Shown here: piece by piece, positions 8,524 through 16,476 of the stretch
Layout of the letters: the number at the start of each line of letters is the position of its first letter
Position numbering within the stretch: the stretch's first letter is position 1
NCBI RefSeq assembly: GCF_000383595.1
Contig: NZ_KB911581.1
Location: 4,372,496-4,436,495 of the forward strand
Origin: Streptomyces bottropensis ATCC 25435
GTDB lineage: Bacteria; Actinomycetota; Actinomycetes; Streptomycetales; Streptomycetaceae
DNA: 64,000 nt
Direction of reading: 5' to 3'
Notes under the pieces: model-generated
Told to the model about the DNA's origin: nothing
Databases searched by the model: none
What the model saw: only the letters and a program-made list of their open reading frames with translations
Program-made: the position numbers and the translations under genes

Positions 8524-8545
8524 TGTCGCGCACGCGTGCGCGACA
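8524..8545. promoter_or_regulatory. 22-bp perfect palindrome at the presumed transcription start
   Basis: Each half is TGTCGCGCACG and its exact complement, with no spacer. It sits 45 bp upstream of the ATG at 8590 and just after the candidate -10. It may be a repressor site or, in RNA, a hairpin in the 5' leader. Confidence 0.55.
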
Positions 8546-8589
8546 CACCACACCGCTCGTCGCAGCAGTTCCATTGGGGGAATCCTGTC

Positions 8590-9186
8590 ATGACCCAGTC
8601 AGCGCCATCGCCGTCCGACGGCAACCCTTACGCTCAGCAGCCGTCCGACGGCAACCCCTTCGCCCAGCAGCCGTCCGACGGCAACCCCTACGCCCAACAG
8701 CCCAACGGCGGCAATCCGTTCGCCCAGCAGCCCGGTTCCGCCCTGCCTCCTCAAGCCCCGTTCGCACCCGCGCCGGCGCCGGCGCGCAACAACTTCGCCC
8801 TGGGTCTAATCGTGGCTGTCGTCACGGCGCTGGTCACCGCTGGTGTCTACGGCGCGATCGTCGGCGCGACCGAGTACGAGATCGGTTACGCGGCCGTCGG
8901 CGTCGGCTTCCTCATAGGCTTCGCGGCGGGCAAGATCGGTGGCACCAACCCGGTCCTCCCCGTGGTCAGCGCCCTGCTGTCGCTGGGCGCGGTCTACCTC
9001 GGCCAGCTCATCGGTATCGCGATCTTCTACGCCGACGAAATCGGCGTCTCCGCGACCACACTGTTCACCGAGCACTTCGACGTGCTGACCGAGGGCTGGA
9101 GCGAGGCGGCCGATGCGATGACCTTCCTCTTCCTCGCCATCGGCGCGTTCGCCGCGTTCTCCGGCGCGAAGAAGGCCGCCCGGTAG
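8590..9186 (+). CDS. Small membrane protein with N-terminal decapeptide repeats
   Basis: 198 residues. Residues 9-48 are four copies of a ten-residue unit of the form (S)DGNPYAQQP, followed by a Pro/Ala-rich stretch and then a hydrophobic domain with three or four membrane segments (FALGLIVAVVTALVTAGVYG; VGVGFLIGFAAGKIGG; VVSALLSLGAVYLGQLIGIAI; FLFLAIGAFAAFSGAKK). Gln/Pro/Asn-rich cytoplasmic tails before a membrane domain are common in Streptomyces and often help self-association. I do not recognise a named family. ATG at 8590 is chosen because GGGGGAA stands 8 bases upstream; the longer GTG at 8536 falls in the 22-bp palindrome. Confidence 0.85.
   Translation: MTQSAPSPSDGNPYAQQPSDGNPFAQQPSDGNPYAQQPNGGNPFAQQPGSALPPQAPFAPAPAPARNNFALGLIVAVVTALVTAGVYGAIVGATEYEIGYAAVGVGFLIGFAAGKIGGTNPVLPVVSALLSLGAVYLGQLIGIAIFYADEIGVSATTLFTEHFDVLTEGWSEAADAMTFLFLAIGAFAAFSGAKKAAR
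8611..8730 (+). repeat. 30-bp coding tandem repeat, four copies
   Basis: Units at 8611-8640, 8641-8670, 8671-8700 and 8701-8730 encode the decapeptide repeats. The first three are nearly identical in DNA; the fourth is diverged, so the array is probably expanding from its 5' side. Confidence 0.9.
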
Positions 9187-9196
9187 TGACGGCGGC

Positions 9197-9214
9197 GCCG
9201 CGTGCGCACGCGGC
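9197..9214. terminator. 18-bp GC palindrome just after the membrane protein stop
   Basis: GCCGCGTGCGCACGCGGC is a perfect palindrome that can fold to a 7-bp stem with a 4-base loop, 10 bp after the stop at 9186. Confidence 0.4.
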
Positions 9215-9291
9215 CTCCGCATGAGCATGCGCGGTGCGCGAAGGGGCCCTGCGTCTCCCCGTGACGCTGTCGGTATTCCGGGCACTGCCGC

Positions 9292-9321
9292 TTCGTCCCG
9301 CTGGTGATCCAGCGGGACGAA
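9292..9321. terminator. 13-bp perfect stem-loop, probable terminator
   Basis: TTCGTCCCGCTGG (9292-9304) and its exact complement (9309-9321) enclose the loop TGAT. It lies in the 331-bp gap 9187-9517, in which I see no gene and no other clear signal. Actinobacterial terminators often lack a U tract, as here. Confidence 0.6.
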
Positions 9322-9517
9322 CTGCTTCCAGGCCGGGGCGGGCGATCTGCGTAAGGTCGCAGCGTCACCAACGACGTGTTCGCGATGGCGCCCAGGGTTC
9401 TCGCGGAGCACCCCCGCGACCGACCTCGCACCGCCGGACCCACATCGTGCGGCGTCTCGCGGCACCTGGGTTCAAGGCGTTGCCGGATCAACCGGTGGGC
9501 TTCCCGCGTGGCCCGAT

Positions 9518-9985
9518 ATGGTCATGCGCATGCAGCCTCAGCAGCCCACTCAACCGCCCGCCTCGCCGTCCCCGCCCGCGCCGACCACCCCGCGGACCGG
9601 CGGCAGAGGGCCGCTCGTGGCCGTACTGCTGGTCGGTCTGCTGCTGGGCGGCGGCGGTGTCGGCACGGCCTGGGTGCTGACCGGCTCCGGCGAGAGCCCG
9701 GGCCCCGGCTCGGGTCCGGCGGCCGACGCGCAGGGCGCGTGCGCCCCCCTCGCCGGCTTCGCCCCCTCCAAGTACACGGCCAAGGGTGACGAGGGCAAGG
9801 TGGCGCTCTACCGGTGGAACGGGGCCGTGGTGCTGTCCGAGGCGGCAGCCGCCGCCGACCGGGCGTACAAGCCCCTCGCGGACGCGCTCCGCCGCGCTTC
9901 CCACCGTCAGCAAGTGGCCTTCGCGTTCGACGCCCAGGTCAAGAAGGACATCGCACAGTCGCGGAAGATCTGCGCGGACCTCTGA
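9518..9985 (+). CDS. Membrane-anchored hypothetical protein, single N-terminal helix
   Basis: About 155 residues. A Pro/Gln-rich cytoplasmic N terminus (about 30 residues) precedes one membrane helix (GPLVAVLLVGLLLGGGGVGTAWVL), a Gly/Pro/Ser linker, and an extracytoplasmic domain of about 85 residues with two cysteines (ACAPLAGF, KICADL) that could pair. The domain looks helical and is not one I recognise. ATGs at 9518, 9524 and 9530 are all possible and none has a convincing ribosome site. It stands alone between two gaps of more than 300 bp. Confidence 0.7.
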   Translation: MVMRMQPQQPTQPPASPSPPAPTTPRTGGRGPLVAVLLVGLLLGGGGVGTAWVLTGSGESPGPGSGPAADAQGACAPLAGFAPSKYTAKGDEGKVALYRWNGAVVLSEAAAAADRAYKPLADALRRASHRQQVAFAFDAQVKKDIAQSRKICADL

Positions 9986-10309
9986 GCCCGCCGGCTCCTG
10001 CGCGGGAGCATCTGCGGAGATGTGACCGCGGAATCGGCCCTCCCGGCCTGGCCGGCCGGGCCCGGGCCGACGCGCGCGGTCGCGGACACGCGCGGATCGG
10101 TGGGGCGACGGTCCCGTACGACAGCGCCCTGGACGACGACCTGCGGTGGTCGCCCGGTGTTCGGCGGGACCGCGTCGGCCGGGCAGGGGCGGACCGCGTC
10201 GGCTGAGCGTCACCCCGCGGGTCAGCGGCTTCGGCGACGCCTGAGGCCCGCCGGGCGGGAGGCCCGGGCGGGGGGCCGATGCCGAGCGGATCATGGGAGA
10301 CTCCCCCTC
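9986..10309. other. Intergenic region with one weak hairpin
   Basis: This 324-bp gap holds no convincing gene. CCCGGCC (10042-10048) and GGCCGGG (10054-10060) form a 7-bp stem with a 5-base loop that may end the upstream transcript. A promoter for the ROK gene should lie near its 3' end, but I cannot identify one. Confidence 0.4.
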
Positions 10310-11554
10310 ATGGACGGGAAGGCGGCCGCCAAGGCGGCGGGCGAAGGGACACCGACGACACGCGCGCGGCTGGACCGGGGGAGGGGGGCGCTCGGTCCGG
10401 CGCTGGAGCTGGTGCACACGGGGCGGGCGCCGACGCGTGCCGTGCTCACCGCCGAACTGGGTGTCACCCGGGCCACCGCGGGCGCCGTCGCCGCCGAACT
10501 GGAGGCGCTCGGCCTGATCCGCGTCGACGCGCACCCGGGCGCCGCCGCCGGTTCGCAGGGCCGTCCCTCGCACCGTCTGGAGGTCGCCGAGGAGGGGCCC
10601 GTCGCGCTCGCCGCCCAGATCCACGCCGACGGCTGGCGCGCCGCGCTGGTCGGTCTCGGCGGCCGGATCGTCACCACCACGCCCGCCTGCGAGATCGTCG
10701 ACGCCGATCCTGCGAAGGTGCTCGGCTCGGTCGTCGACGCGGGCGCCGCACTCCTGCGCGAGACCGGCCGGCGGTGTGTGGGCGCGGGCCTCGCCGTGCC
10801 GTCCGCGGTCGCCGAACCGGCGGGGCTGGCGCTGAACCCGCTGCACCTGGCCTGGCCGGCCGGGGCGCCCGTCCGGGAGATCTTCGCCGAGCGGGTCCGT
10901 GCGGCCGGTATCGAGGGGCCGGCGTTCGCGGCCAACGACGTCAACCTGGCCGCCCTCGCCGAACACCGGCACGGCGCCGGGCGGGGCTCCCGCGAACTGC
11001 TGTGCGTGGCGACCGGGCACCGGGGCGTCGGCGGTGCGCTGGTCCTCGACGGCCGTCTGCACACGGGCAGTTCGGGCCTGGCCCTCGAAGTCGGTCACCT
11101 CACCGTCAACCCCGAGGGCCGCCCCTGCCACTGCGGCAGCCGGGGCTGCCTCGACGTCGAGGCCGACCCGCGGGCCTTCCTCAGCGCCGTGGGCCGCGAC
11201 CCCGGCCCCGAGGGCTCGCTGCTCCAGCAGGCCAACGAACTCATCCGCACGCAGTACGCCGACCAGGGTGTCCGCACGGCCGCCGAGGCCCTCATCGACC
11301 GCCTCGGTCTCGGGCTCGCGGGCCTGGTCAACATCCTCAACCCCGACCGCATCATTCTCGGCGGCATGCACCGCTCCCTCCTCGACGCCGACCCCGACCG
11401 GCTGCGCGCGGTCGTCGCCGACCGCAGCCTGTGGGGACGGCAGAGCGGGGTTCCTCCGATCCTCGCCTGCACCCTGGACCACAACAGCCTGGTCGGCGCG
11501 GCCGAGTTGGCGTGGCAGCCGGTGCTCGACGATCCGCTGGGCGCGCTGGGCTGA
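10310..11554 (+). CDS. ROK-family transcriptional regulator
   Basis: A 414-residue protein: winged HTH at about residues 30-70 (APTRAVLTAELGVTRATAGA), then a ROK (repressor, ORF, kinase) fold. The ROK zinc signature is complete: GH (His263), then CHCGSRGC (Cys273, Cys275, Cys280) and ExD/E nearby. The phosphate-binding region of true sugar kinases is poorly kept, as expected for a NagC/XylR-type repressor. Such proteins sense sugars or sugar phosphates; no sugar operon is adjacent, so the target is unknown. ATG at 10310 is the start that gives the standard N terminus, though its ribosome site is weak. Convergent with gtrA-like gene, 6 bp apart. Confidence 0.9.
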   Translation: MDGKAAAKAAGEGTPTTRARLDRGRGALGPALELVHTGRAPTRAVLTAELGVTRATAGAVAAELEALGLIRVDAHPGAAAGSQGRPSHRLEVAEEGPVALAAQIHADGWRAALVGLGGRIVTTTPACEIVDADPAKVLGSVVDAGAALLRETGRRCVGAGLAVPSAVAEPAGLALNPLHLAWPAGAPVREIFAERVRAAGIEGPAFAANDVNLAALAEHRHGAGRGSRELLCVATGHRGVGGALVLDGRLHTGSSGLALEVGHLTVNPEGRPCHCGSRGCLDVEADPRAFLSAVGRDPGPEGSLLQQANELIRTQYADQGVRTAAEALIDRLGLGLAGLVNILNPDRIILGGMHRSLLDADPDRLRAVVADRSLWGRQSGVPPILACTLDHNSLVGAAELAWQPVLDDPLGALG

Positions 11555-11560
11555 CGTCTC

Positions 11561-12100
11561 TCAGCCGGTGCCCGTGCCCCGCAGCATGATCGAGCGGGAG
11601 ACCACGAACGTCACCGGGACCGCCGCCCCCGACGCGAGCAGGGGAGCGAACCGGTGGCCCGCGTGCAGAACGTCCACGATCAGATAGACCCCTGCCGTCG
11701 TGAGCAGGAAATTGGTGGCGTTCGTCAGCGGGAACAGCAGGAACTTACGCCAGGTCGGACGGGTGCGATAGGTGAATCTCGCGTTCAGGAAGAACGAGCC
11801 CGTCATACTCAGGGCGAACGCGAGAACATGCGCGGCCAGATAGGGAAGCCGCTGGAGGAGTAGCAGGTAAAGGCCGTAGTAGACCGCGGTGTTGACCACT
11901 CCGACCAGGGCGAAAGTGATGATCTGGCCCGATGTGCGGCGCTTCGTCAAGGGGTGAGACTCGGGGAGTGCCTCCGTACGCGTCGCCGTCCGCGTCAGCG
12001 TATGAGGTCCTTCGTCGTGCCGCACGCCGCGTGCCCCTCCGTCTGCTCCACATCGGTCGCCTTCACCAGGAAGTACGGGCGCCCCTGCACCCCCGATCAT
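11561..12100 (-). CDS. GtrA-family membrane protein
   Basis: About 179 residues from the ATG at 12100. The last 130 residues carry four membrane segments with the GtrA pattern: IITFALVGVVNTAVYYGLYLLL, LAAHVLAFALSMTGSFFLNARFTY (FFLNxxFTF-like), FPLTNATNFLLTTAGVYLIV and a final helix. GtrA proteins take part in moving lipid-linked sugars across the membrane for cell-surface glycans. The first 45-50 residues are hydrophilic, not conserved-looking, and could be untranslated; the true start may be internal. No glycosyltransferase is adjacent here, so its pathway is open. Confidence 0.8.
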   Translation of the reverse strand: MIGGAGAPVLPGEGDRCGADGGARGVRHDEGPHTLTRTATRTEALPESHPLTKRRTSGQIITFALVGVVNTAVYYGLYLLLLQRLPYLAAHVLAFALSMTGSFFLNARFTYRTRPTWRKFLLFPLTNATNFLLTTAGVYLIVDVLHAGHRFAPLLASGAAVPVTFVVSRSIMLRGTGTG

Positions 12101-12274
12101 CCCGACGATGGTGACACAGCCCGGCGTCTCCACGGCGTCGACGGGTGCGGCGCACGCCGGTGGGCCCGGCCGAGGCGGAGGGCGGCACGCAGCGGCCGGT
12201 TGTGGAAGGGAGCAGCCTCGTCGTGCCGGGCTGGGGCACCGGTGCGGTGCCCCCGCGACACCCCAGGTCCCCGC

Positions 12275-12460
12275 CTACGCCTCCGTCCGGCGGCGAGGTC
12301 TGGCGACCAGTTCCCCGCCGCAGTTGGGGCAGATCTCGCCCATCGCGTCGCCGCAGGGCACGCAGAACGTGCACTCGTAGGAGCAGATGCGGGCCGCGGC
12401 GTCGGTGGGCAGGGCCGTTGTCTCGCAGCGCTCGCAGCGGTCGCGCATCTCCAGTGCCAT
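12275..12460 (-). CDS. DUF1272 zinc-ribbon-like small protein
   Basis: 61 residues beginning MALEMRDRCERCETTALP. It has seven cysteines arranged as CERC, CSYECTFCVPC and CPNCGG, the pattern of DUF1272 proteins, which are expected to bind zinc. The function of the family is unknown. ATG at 12460 is preceded by AAAAGG at a suitable distance; a longer in-frame start at 12505 is less likely. It lies between gtrA-like and ATPase genes on the same strand and is separated from the latter by a strong terminator. Confidence 0.9.
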   Translation of the reverse strand: MALEMRDRCERCETTALPTDAAARICSYECTFCVPCGDAMGEICPNCGGELVARPRRRTEA

Positions 12461-12598
12461 GGGCGGTGCCTTTTCTCGGATCGGGGTGCCGGTGTCGGTT
12501 CCCATCCTGGCCCGCAGGCGGTCGCGTTGGGGAGTGCTTCAGGTGCAGCGATCGCCGAGGCCGCCGCGTCCCGAACACGGTCGACCCGCTGCGCTGTG

Positions 12599-12636
12599 CC
12601 CGGCGCACTCCTCGGGAGCGCGAGGAGTGCGCCGGG
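12599..12636 (-). terminator. 16-bp perfect stem-loop
   Basis: CCCGGCGCACTCCTCG (12599-12614) and its exact complement (12621-12636) with a 6-base loop. It follows the stop of the RsbW-like ATPase gene (12718, minus strand) and precedes the DUF1272 gene, so it probably ends the former transcript. Confidence 0.7.
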
Positions 12637-12717
12637 TGCGGGATCAGCCGACGCTCGAACACCGGTCGTCGGCGTGCGAGCACCTCGTCGACGTACGGCG
12701 GAATGGTCACCGCCCGG

Positions 12718-13446
12718 TCAGCCTGCGACGGCCGACCGGGCGGGAGCGTGTTCGGACCTGCGCCCGCGTGCGGCGGGCCTGCGTCCGGTGTCGTACGGCT
12801 GCCCGGTGTCGCGGGGCTGGGCGGCCTCCACCGTCAGTCCGGCGTCGTACGGCGAGATCTTCGGCACCGCCGCCGAGGACGCCGGCAGCGTGAACCACAC
12901 GACCTTCCCCGACTCGCCGTGCGGCCGCACACCCCAGCTCTCGCTCACCGCGGCGACCATCGCGAGACCGCGGCCGCAGGTGGCGAAGGGTTCCGCGTCC
13001 TGGACGACGGGGAGGCGGGGGTCGTTGTCATGCACCGAGACCGTGAGCCGGCCGAGGAGCAACTCCATCTCCACGGTGCACATCTTGTCCGGCTCCGCGT
13101 GCCGGTGGACGTTGGACAGCAGCTCGGTCACCCCGAGCGCGGCCCGCTCTATCAACGGATCCAGATGCCAGTAGCGCAATTGCGCAGATACGATTCTGCG
13201 GACCTGTCCGATCCGCGACGGCAGGGCTTGGAGCTCCACCGTGCAGTGCCTGCTTTGCTGGCTGATCACGGCTGCGACTCCCCGAAGTTGAGTCCGGAAG
13301 AAGATCGGAGTACGGATCCAGCGAGGTGGCTGGGCGAAAAACGCCGCCTGCTGTGGTGCGGCCGCCTGAGACTGCCGCCTGGTGACGGCAGCCGGGGCTG
13401 CCGCCTGCTCGTGGGGTGGCTGCGCACGGCCGCCGCCCGCTGACAT
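12718..13446 (-). CDS. RsbW-like ATP-binding protein (anti-sigma/regulatory histidine kinase type)
   Basis: 242 residues. The central part, about residues 65-195, is a GHKL ATPase of the HATPase_c_2 group: N box GVTELLSNVHRHA, G1-like DNDPRLP and G2 box CGRGLAMVAAVSESWG. Streptomyces encodes dozens of such stand-alone ATPases, some acting as anti-sigma factors and others next to regulators of differentiation. The first 45 residues are Gln/Ala/Pro-rich and the last 40 are low-complexity with a DTGQPYDTGRR-type repeat, both probably disordered. No sigma factor or anti-anti-sigma gene is adjacent. ATG at 13446. Confidence 0.88.
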   Translation of the reverse strand: MSAGGGRAQPPHEQAAAPAAVTRRQSQAAAPQQAAFFAQPPRWIRTPIFFRTQLRGVAAVISQQSRHCTVELQALPSRIGQVRRIVSAQLRYWHLDPLIERAALGVTELLSNVHRHAEPDKMCTVEMELLLGRLTVSVHDNDPRLPVVQDAEPFATCGRGLAMVAAVSESWGVRPHGESGKVVWFTLPASSAAVPKISPYDAGLTVEAAQPRDTGQPYDTGRRPAARGRRSEHAPARSAVAG

Positions 13447-13590
13447 GGCCGACGGGCTGCTTCGCAGCGTGATCGCCGGTAAACCCAGAGTGACGTGAGA
13501 CCAGAGTGGCCCAGGGGACCCGGTCCCGCAACCCGTGATGCGCCGACCGACTGCGAAGGCCCGCTGTGTAGGCCGATGTCCACAGCCTGT

Positions 13591-13607
13591 CGCGTAGGCC
13601 CTACGCG
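13591..13607. terminator. 17-bp palindrome downstream of the 106-residue gene
   Basis: CGCGTAGG (13591-13598), one central C, CCTACGCG (13600-13607). GTAGGCC recurs three times around it. It lies 26 bp past the stop at 13633 (minus strand) and may be part of a terminator, or a protein site. Confidence 0.35.
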
Positions 13608-13632
13608 TAGGCCTCCGCGCCGGCCCGTTGCG

Positions 13633-13953
13633 TCAGCCCCGCCCCGCGGCCCTGCGTACCGCCTCTATGAACCGGCGCGCCGAGGGTGGACCTGGCTTCC
13701 CCGGAGCCGGGTCGTGCTCGTTCAGCGTGAGCGTGTAACGGGTGCCGTTGACGTCGGCCAACGCCCGGTCCTCGTTGGCGAACCAGGGCTTCGAGGCGCG
13801 CACCGCCTGCACCGGGGCGCTGTCGATCTCGCTGCCGTAGCTGGTCAGCAACTGCAGCCGGCCGTCCTCGATCCGGACCTGCCCCGCCCGGGTGAGCTGC
13901 CGCAGCCTCTTCCCGATCCGGACGCCCGTGGCCCTGAACTCCGGCTCGGCCAT
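13633..13953 (-). CDS. Conserved hypothetical protein, 106 residues
   Basis: Begins MAEPEFRATGVRIGKRLRQL; a mixed alpha/beta, basic N-terminal half (KRLRQLTRAGQVRIEDGRLQLL) and a segment VNGTRYTLTLNEHD, ending in a short helix. There is no signal peptide, membrane segment or catalytic motif, and I do not recognise the family. ATG at 13953 follows GAGGGGG. It is a stand-alone minus-strand gene divergent from the PLP enzyme gene at 14312, with the palindrome at 14198-14216 between them. Confidence 0.75.
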   Translation of the reverse strand: MAEPEFRATGVRIGKRLRQLTRAGQVRIEDGRLQLLTSYGSEIDSAPVQAVRASKPWFANEDRALADVNGTRYTLTLNEHDPAPGKPGPPSARRFIEAVRRAAGRG

Positions 13954-14197
13954 GTATCCCGCCCCCTCGTGCGCGTCGGCTGTCCTGTGTCGTCGTGTGA
14001 TCCGTCGCGGACCGGATCCAGTGTGCCCGAGGTCGCCTCCCCCCGAACGGCCCTGGTGGCGTCGGCTCGGCCCGTGCGGTGAAGTCTGCCCGTCCTGCGG
14101 GTCGAGCACCAGTGCGCACGGTGGACCGGGGGCGGGGTTCCGGCGCATGCGCGGCATGCGCCCCCCATGCGCCCCGCGCATCCCTGCCACAGGAGTG

Positions 14198-14255
14198 CCT
14201 TTGAGGTACTCAAAGGGATGTTTATGCAGGTGAGGGGCGTGCGGAAGATGTTTAT
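14198..14255. promoter_or_regulatory. Operator-like palindrome and 30-bp-spaced direct repeats
   Basis: CCTTTGAG (14198-14205), GTA, CTCAAAGG (14209-14216) is a 19-bp inverted repeat. GATGTTTAT occurs at 14217-14225 and again at 14247-14255, exactly 30 bp apart. The palindrome contains TTGAGG, which could be a -35, with an AT-rich TATGCA 16 bp on. All lie 57-114 bp upstream of the GTG of the PLP enzyme gene. Confidence 0.55.
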
Positions 14256-14311
14256 CATCGGGGTGTCCGACGCCGCGATCCGCCGTCGGCGCAATGCGTG
14301 AGGAGCACGCC

Positions 14312-15442
14312 GTGAGCACCCCCCACCCCACCCGTCCGGGCGCCACCCTCGATGTCGATCACAGCGACGACGGGTACCGCGGCTGGCTCAAAGAGGCCGT
14401 GCGCAAGGTCCAGGCCGACGCCAACCGCTCCGCCGACACCCATCTGCTGCGCTTCCCGCTGCCCGAGACCTGGGGCATCGACCTGTACCTCAAGGACGAG
14501 TCGACCCACCCCACCGGCAGCCTCAAGCACCGCCTCGCCCGTTCCCTGTTCCTCTACGGACTGTGCAACGGCTGGGTCCGGCCGGGCCGTCCCGTCATCG
14601 AGGCGTCCAGCGGCTCCACCGCCGTCTCCGAGGCGTACTTCGCCAAACTGATCGGCGTCCCCTTCATCGCCGTCATGCCCCGCACGACCAGCGCCGAGAA
14701 GATCCGCCTGATCGAATTCCACGGCGGCCGCTGCCACTTCGTGGACGACTCGCGGAAGATGTACGAGGAGTCGGCCCGCCTCGCGGGGGAGACCGGGGGC
14801 CACTACATGGACCAGTTCACCTACGCCGAGCGGGCCACGGACTGGCGCGGCAACAACAACATCGCCGAATCCGTCTTCCGCCAGCTCCAGTTGGAGCGAT
14901 TCCCCGAGCCCGCCTGGATCGTGGCCACCGCCGGCACCGGAGGCACCTCCGCGACCATCGCCCGGTACGTCCACTACATGCAGTACGACACCCGGATCTG
15001 TGTCGCCGACCCCGAGAACTCCTGTTTCTTCGAGGGCTGGACGACCGGCGACCCGGACGTCACCTGCGACTGCGGCTCCCGCATCGAGGGCATCGGTCGC
15101 CCCCGCATGGAGCCCAGCTTCGTCCCCGGCGCCGTCGACCGCATGATGAAGGTCCCCGACGCCGCCAGCGTCGCCGCCGTGCGCGCCCTGGAGCAGGCCA
15201 TCGGCCGCAAGGCCGGCGGCTCCACGGGGACGGGCCTGTGGAGCGCCCTCAAGATCATCGCCGAGATGGTGGCGGAGGGTCGCCGGGGCAGCGTGGTGAC
15301 CCTGCTCTGCGACCCGGGCGACCGCTACCTCGACAAGTACTACTCGGACGGGTGGCTGCGGGAGCAGGGCCTGGACATCGCGCCCTACACAGCGGCCATC
15401 GAGTCACTCCTGCGCACCGGGGTGTGGTCGGCGCTCCGCTAG
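14312..15442 (+). CDS. PLP-dependent cysteine-synthase-family enzyme
   Basis: 376 residues, fold type II PLP enzyme. The PLP lysine lies in TGSLKHRLA, the phosphate-binding loop is TAGTGGTS, and substrate loop EASSGSTAVSEA (in place of the usual TSGNTG) is visible. It resembles cysteine synthases/cystathionine beta-synthases but carries insertions rich in cysteine (CVADPENSCFFEGW, CDCGS) seen in a distinct actinobacterial subgroup, so the beta-replacement substrate is uncertain. GTG at 14312 is chosen because GAGGAG stands 8 bases before it; ATG at 14294 is the alternative. It is single-gene and preceded by a palindromic operator-like site. Confidence 0.85.
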   Translation: MSTPHPTRPGATLDVDHSDDGYRGWLKEAVRKVQADANRSADTHLLRFPLPETWGIDLYLKDESTHPTGSLKHRLARSLFLYGLCNGWVRPGRPVIEASSGSTAVSEAYFAKLIGVPFIAVMPRTTSAEKIRLIEFHGGRCHFVDDSRKMYEESARLAGETGGHYMDQFTYAERATDWRGNNNIAESVFRQLQLERFPEPAWIVATAGTGGTSATIARYVHYMQYDTRICVADPENSCFFEGWTTGDPDVTCDCGSRIEGIGRPRMEPSFVPGAVDRMMKVPDAASVAAVRALEQAIGRKAGGSTGTGLWSALKIIAEMVAEGRRGSVVTLLCDPGDRYLDKYYSDGWLREQGLDIAPYTAAIESLLRTGVWSALR

Positions 15443-15458
15443 ACCCTTCGAGCAGGAA

Positions 15459-15557
15459 CCCAGACTCTTCCGTGCAGAGCCCAGACTCTTCCGTGCAGAG
15501 CCCAGACTCTTCCGTGCGGGGGCCAGACCCTTCCGTGCGGGGGCCAGACCCTCAAGG
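15459..15557. repeat. 21-bp tandem repeat between convergent genes
   Basis: Copies at 15459-15479, 15480-15500, 15501-15521 and 15522-15542 of the unit CCCAGACTCTTCCGTGCAGA(G), a partial fifth copy, and a degenerate copy at 15441-15458. The last copies change to GCCAGACCCTTCCGTGCGGG. It begins 17 bp after the PLP enzyme stop and lies before the convergent DeoR gene stop. The period is a multiple of three but no gene seems to use it. Confidence 0.9.
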
Positions 15558-15642
15558 CGGGAGCCGTGTCGATCTATGGTCCCCCCGCGCGGACGCGACC
15601 GGCCGATACCCCGCAGTGGGCCCCCGCCTGCTGAAACGGCGC

Positions 15643-16476
15643 TCAGATGTCCACGCCGTCGTCGGAGTCCTCCCCGGCCACCACCAGCCGTCGCAGATGC
15701 TCCGCGATCTCGGCCCGCGCCTGCGCGGCCAGCCCCGCGTCGGTCACCAGCGTGTCGACCTGCTCCAGTGCCGCGAACGAACTCAGGCCCACCGTTCCCC
15801 ACTTGGTGTGGTCGGCCACCACGACGACCCGCCGCGCCGACTGCACCAGCCGCCGGTTCGTCTCGGCCTCCGCCAGATTCGGCGTGGACAGACCCGCCTC
15901 GACCGATATCCCGTGCACCCCGAGGAACAGCACATCGAAGTGCAGCGCCGCGATCGCCTGATCCGCCACCGGCCCCACCAGGGAGTCGGACGGCGTCCGC
16001 ACCCCGCCCGTCAGCACCACGGTCGCCGCCCCCTGCCGGGGGCCCGTCGTGCGCTGCGCGGCGTGGAAGACGTCGGCGACCCGCACCGAATTGGTGACCA
16101 CGGTCAGATCCGGCACGTCCACGAGCCGGTGCGCCAGCGCGTACGTCGTCGTCCCGCCCGACAGGGCGATCGCCGACCCCGGAGCGACCAGCTCCGCGGC
16201 GGACCGCGCGATGTCCTCCTTGGCGTTCAGCTCCAGCCCGGACTTCGCCTCGAAACCGGGCTCGTGCGTGCTCGCCTCGGCCACCGGCACCGCGCCGCCG
16301 TGCACCTTCTCCACCGCGCCCTGGCGGGCGAGTGCGTCCAGATCGCGGCGCACCGTCATGTCCGACACGCCGAGTCTGCGGGTCAGCTCGTTGACCCGGA
16401 CCCCGCCCCGCCGTCGTACCTCGTCGAGGATCAGGGCTCGGCGCTGCTCCGCGAGGAGGTTCTGGTTCTCACTCAC
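15643..16476 (-). CDS. DeoR-family transcriptional regulator
   Basis: 277 residues. N-terminal DeoR HTH (RRALILDEVRRRGGVRVNEL, GVSDMTVRRDLDAL), then the DeoRC sensor domain (IALSGGTTTYALAHRL, VVTNSVRVADVF, VVLTGGVRTPSDSLVG, VVVADHTKWG). It is 277 residues against a usual 250-260, with a short acidic tail EDSDDGVDI. It should sense a sugar phosphate, but no sugar operon is adjacent: it is divergent from the membrane hydrolase gene at 16767 and convergent with the PLP enzyme gene. Starts with GTG at 16476. Confidence 0.93.
   Translation of the reverse strand: MSENQNLLAEQRRALILDEVRRRGGVRVNELTRRLGVSDMTVRRDLDALARQGAVEKVHGGAVPVAEASTHEPGFEAKSGLELNAKEDIARSAAELVAPGSAIALSGGTTTYALAHRLVDVPDLTVVTNSVRVADVFHAAQRTTGPRQGAATVVLTGGVRTPSDSLVGPVADQAIAALHFDVLFLGVHGISVEAGLSTPNLAEAETNRRLVQSARRVVVVADHTKWGTVGLSSFAALEQVDTLVTDAGLAAQARAEIAEHLRRLVVAGEDSDDGVDI

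Noticed and set aside
12461..12717. Small gene starting with GTG at 12710 (VTIPPYVDEVLARRRPVFER)
   Set aside because: Coding-like for about 20 codons only, then it runs through the terminator stem at 12599-12636.
15459..15557. CRISPR-like repeat array
   Set aside because: The 21-bp units are directly adjacent without spacers and no cas gene is near.
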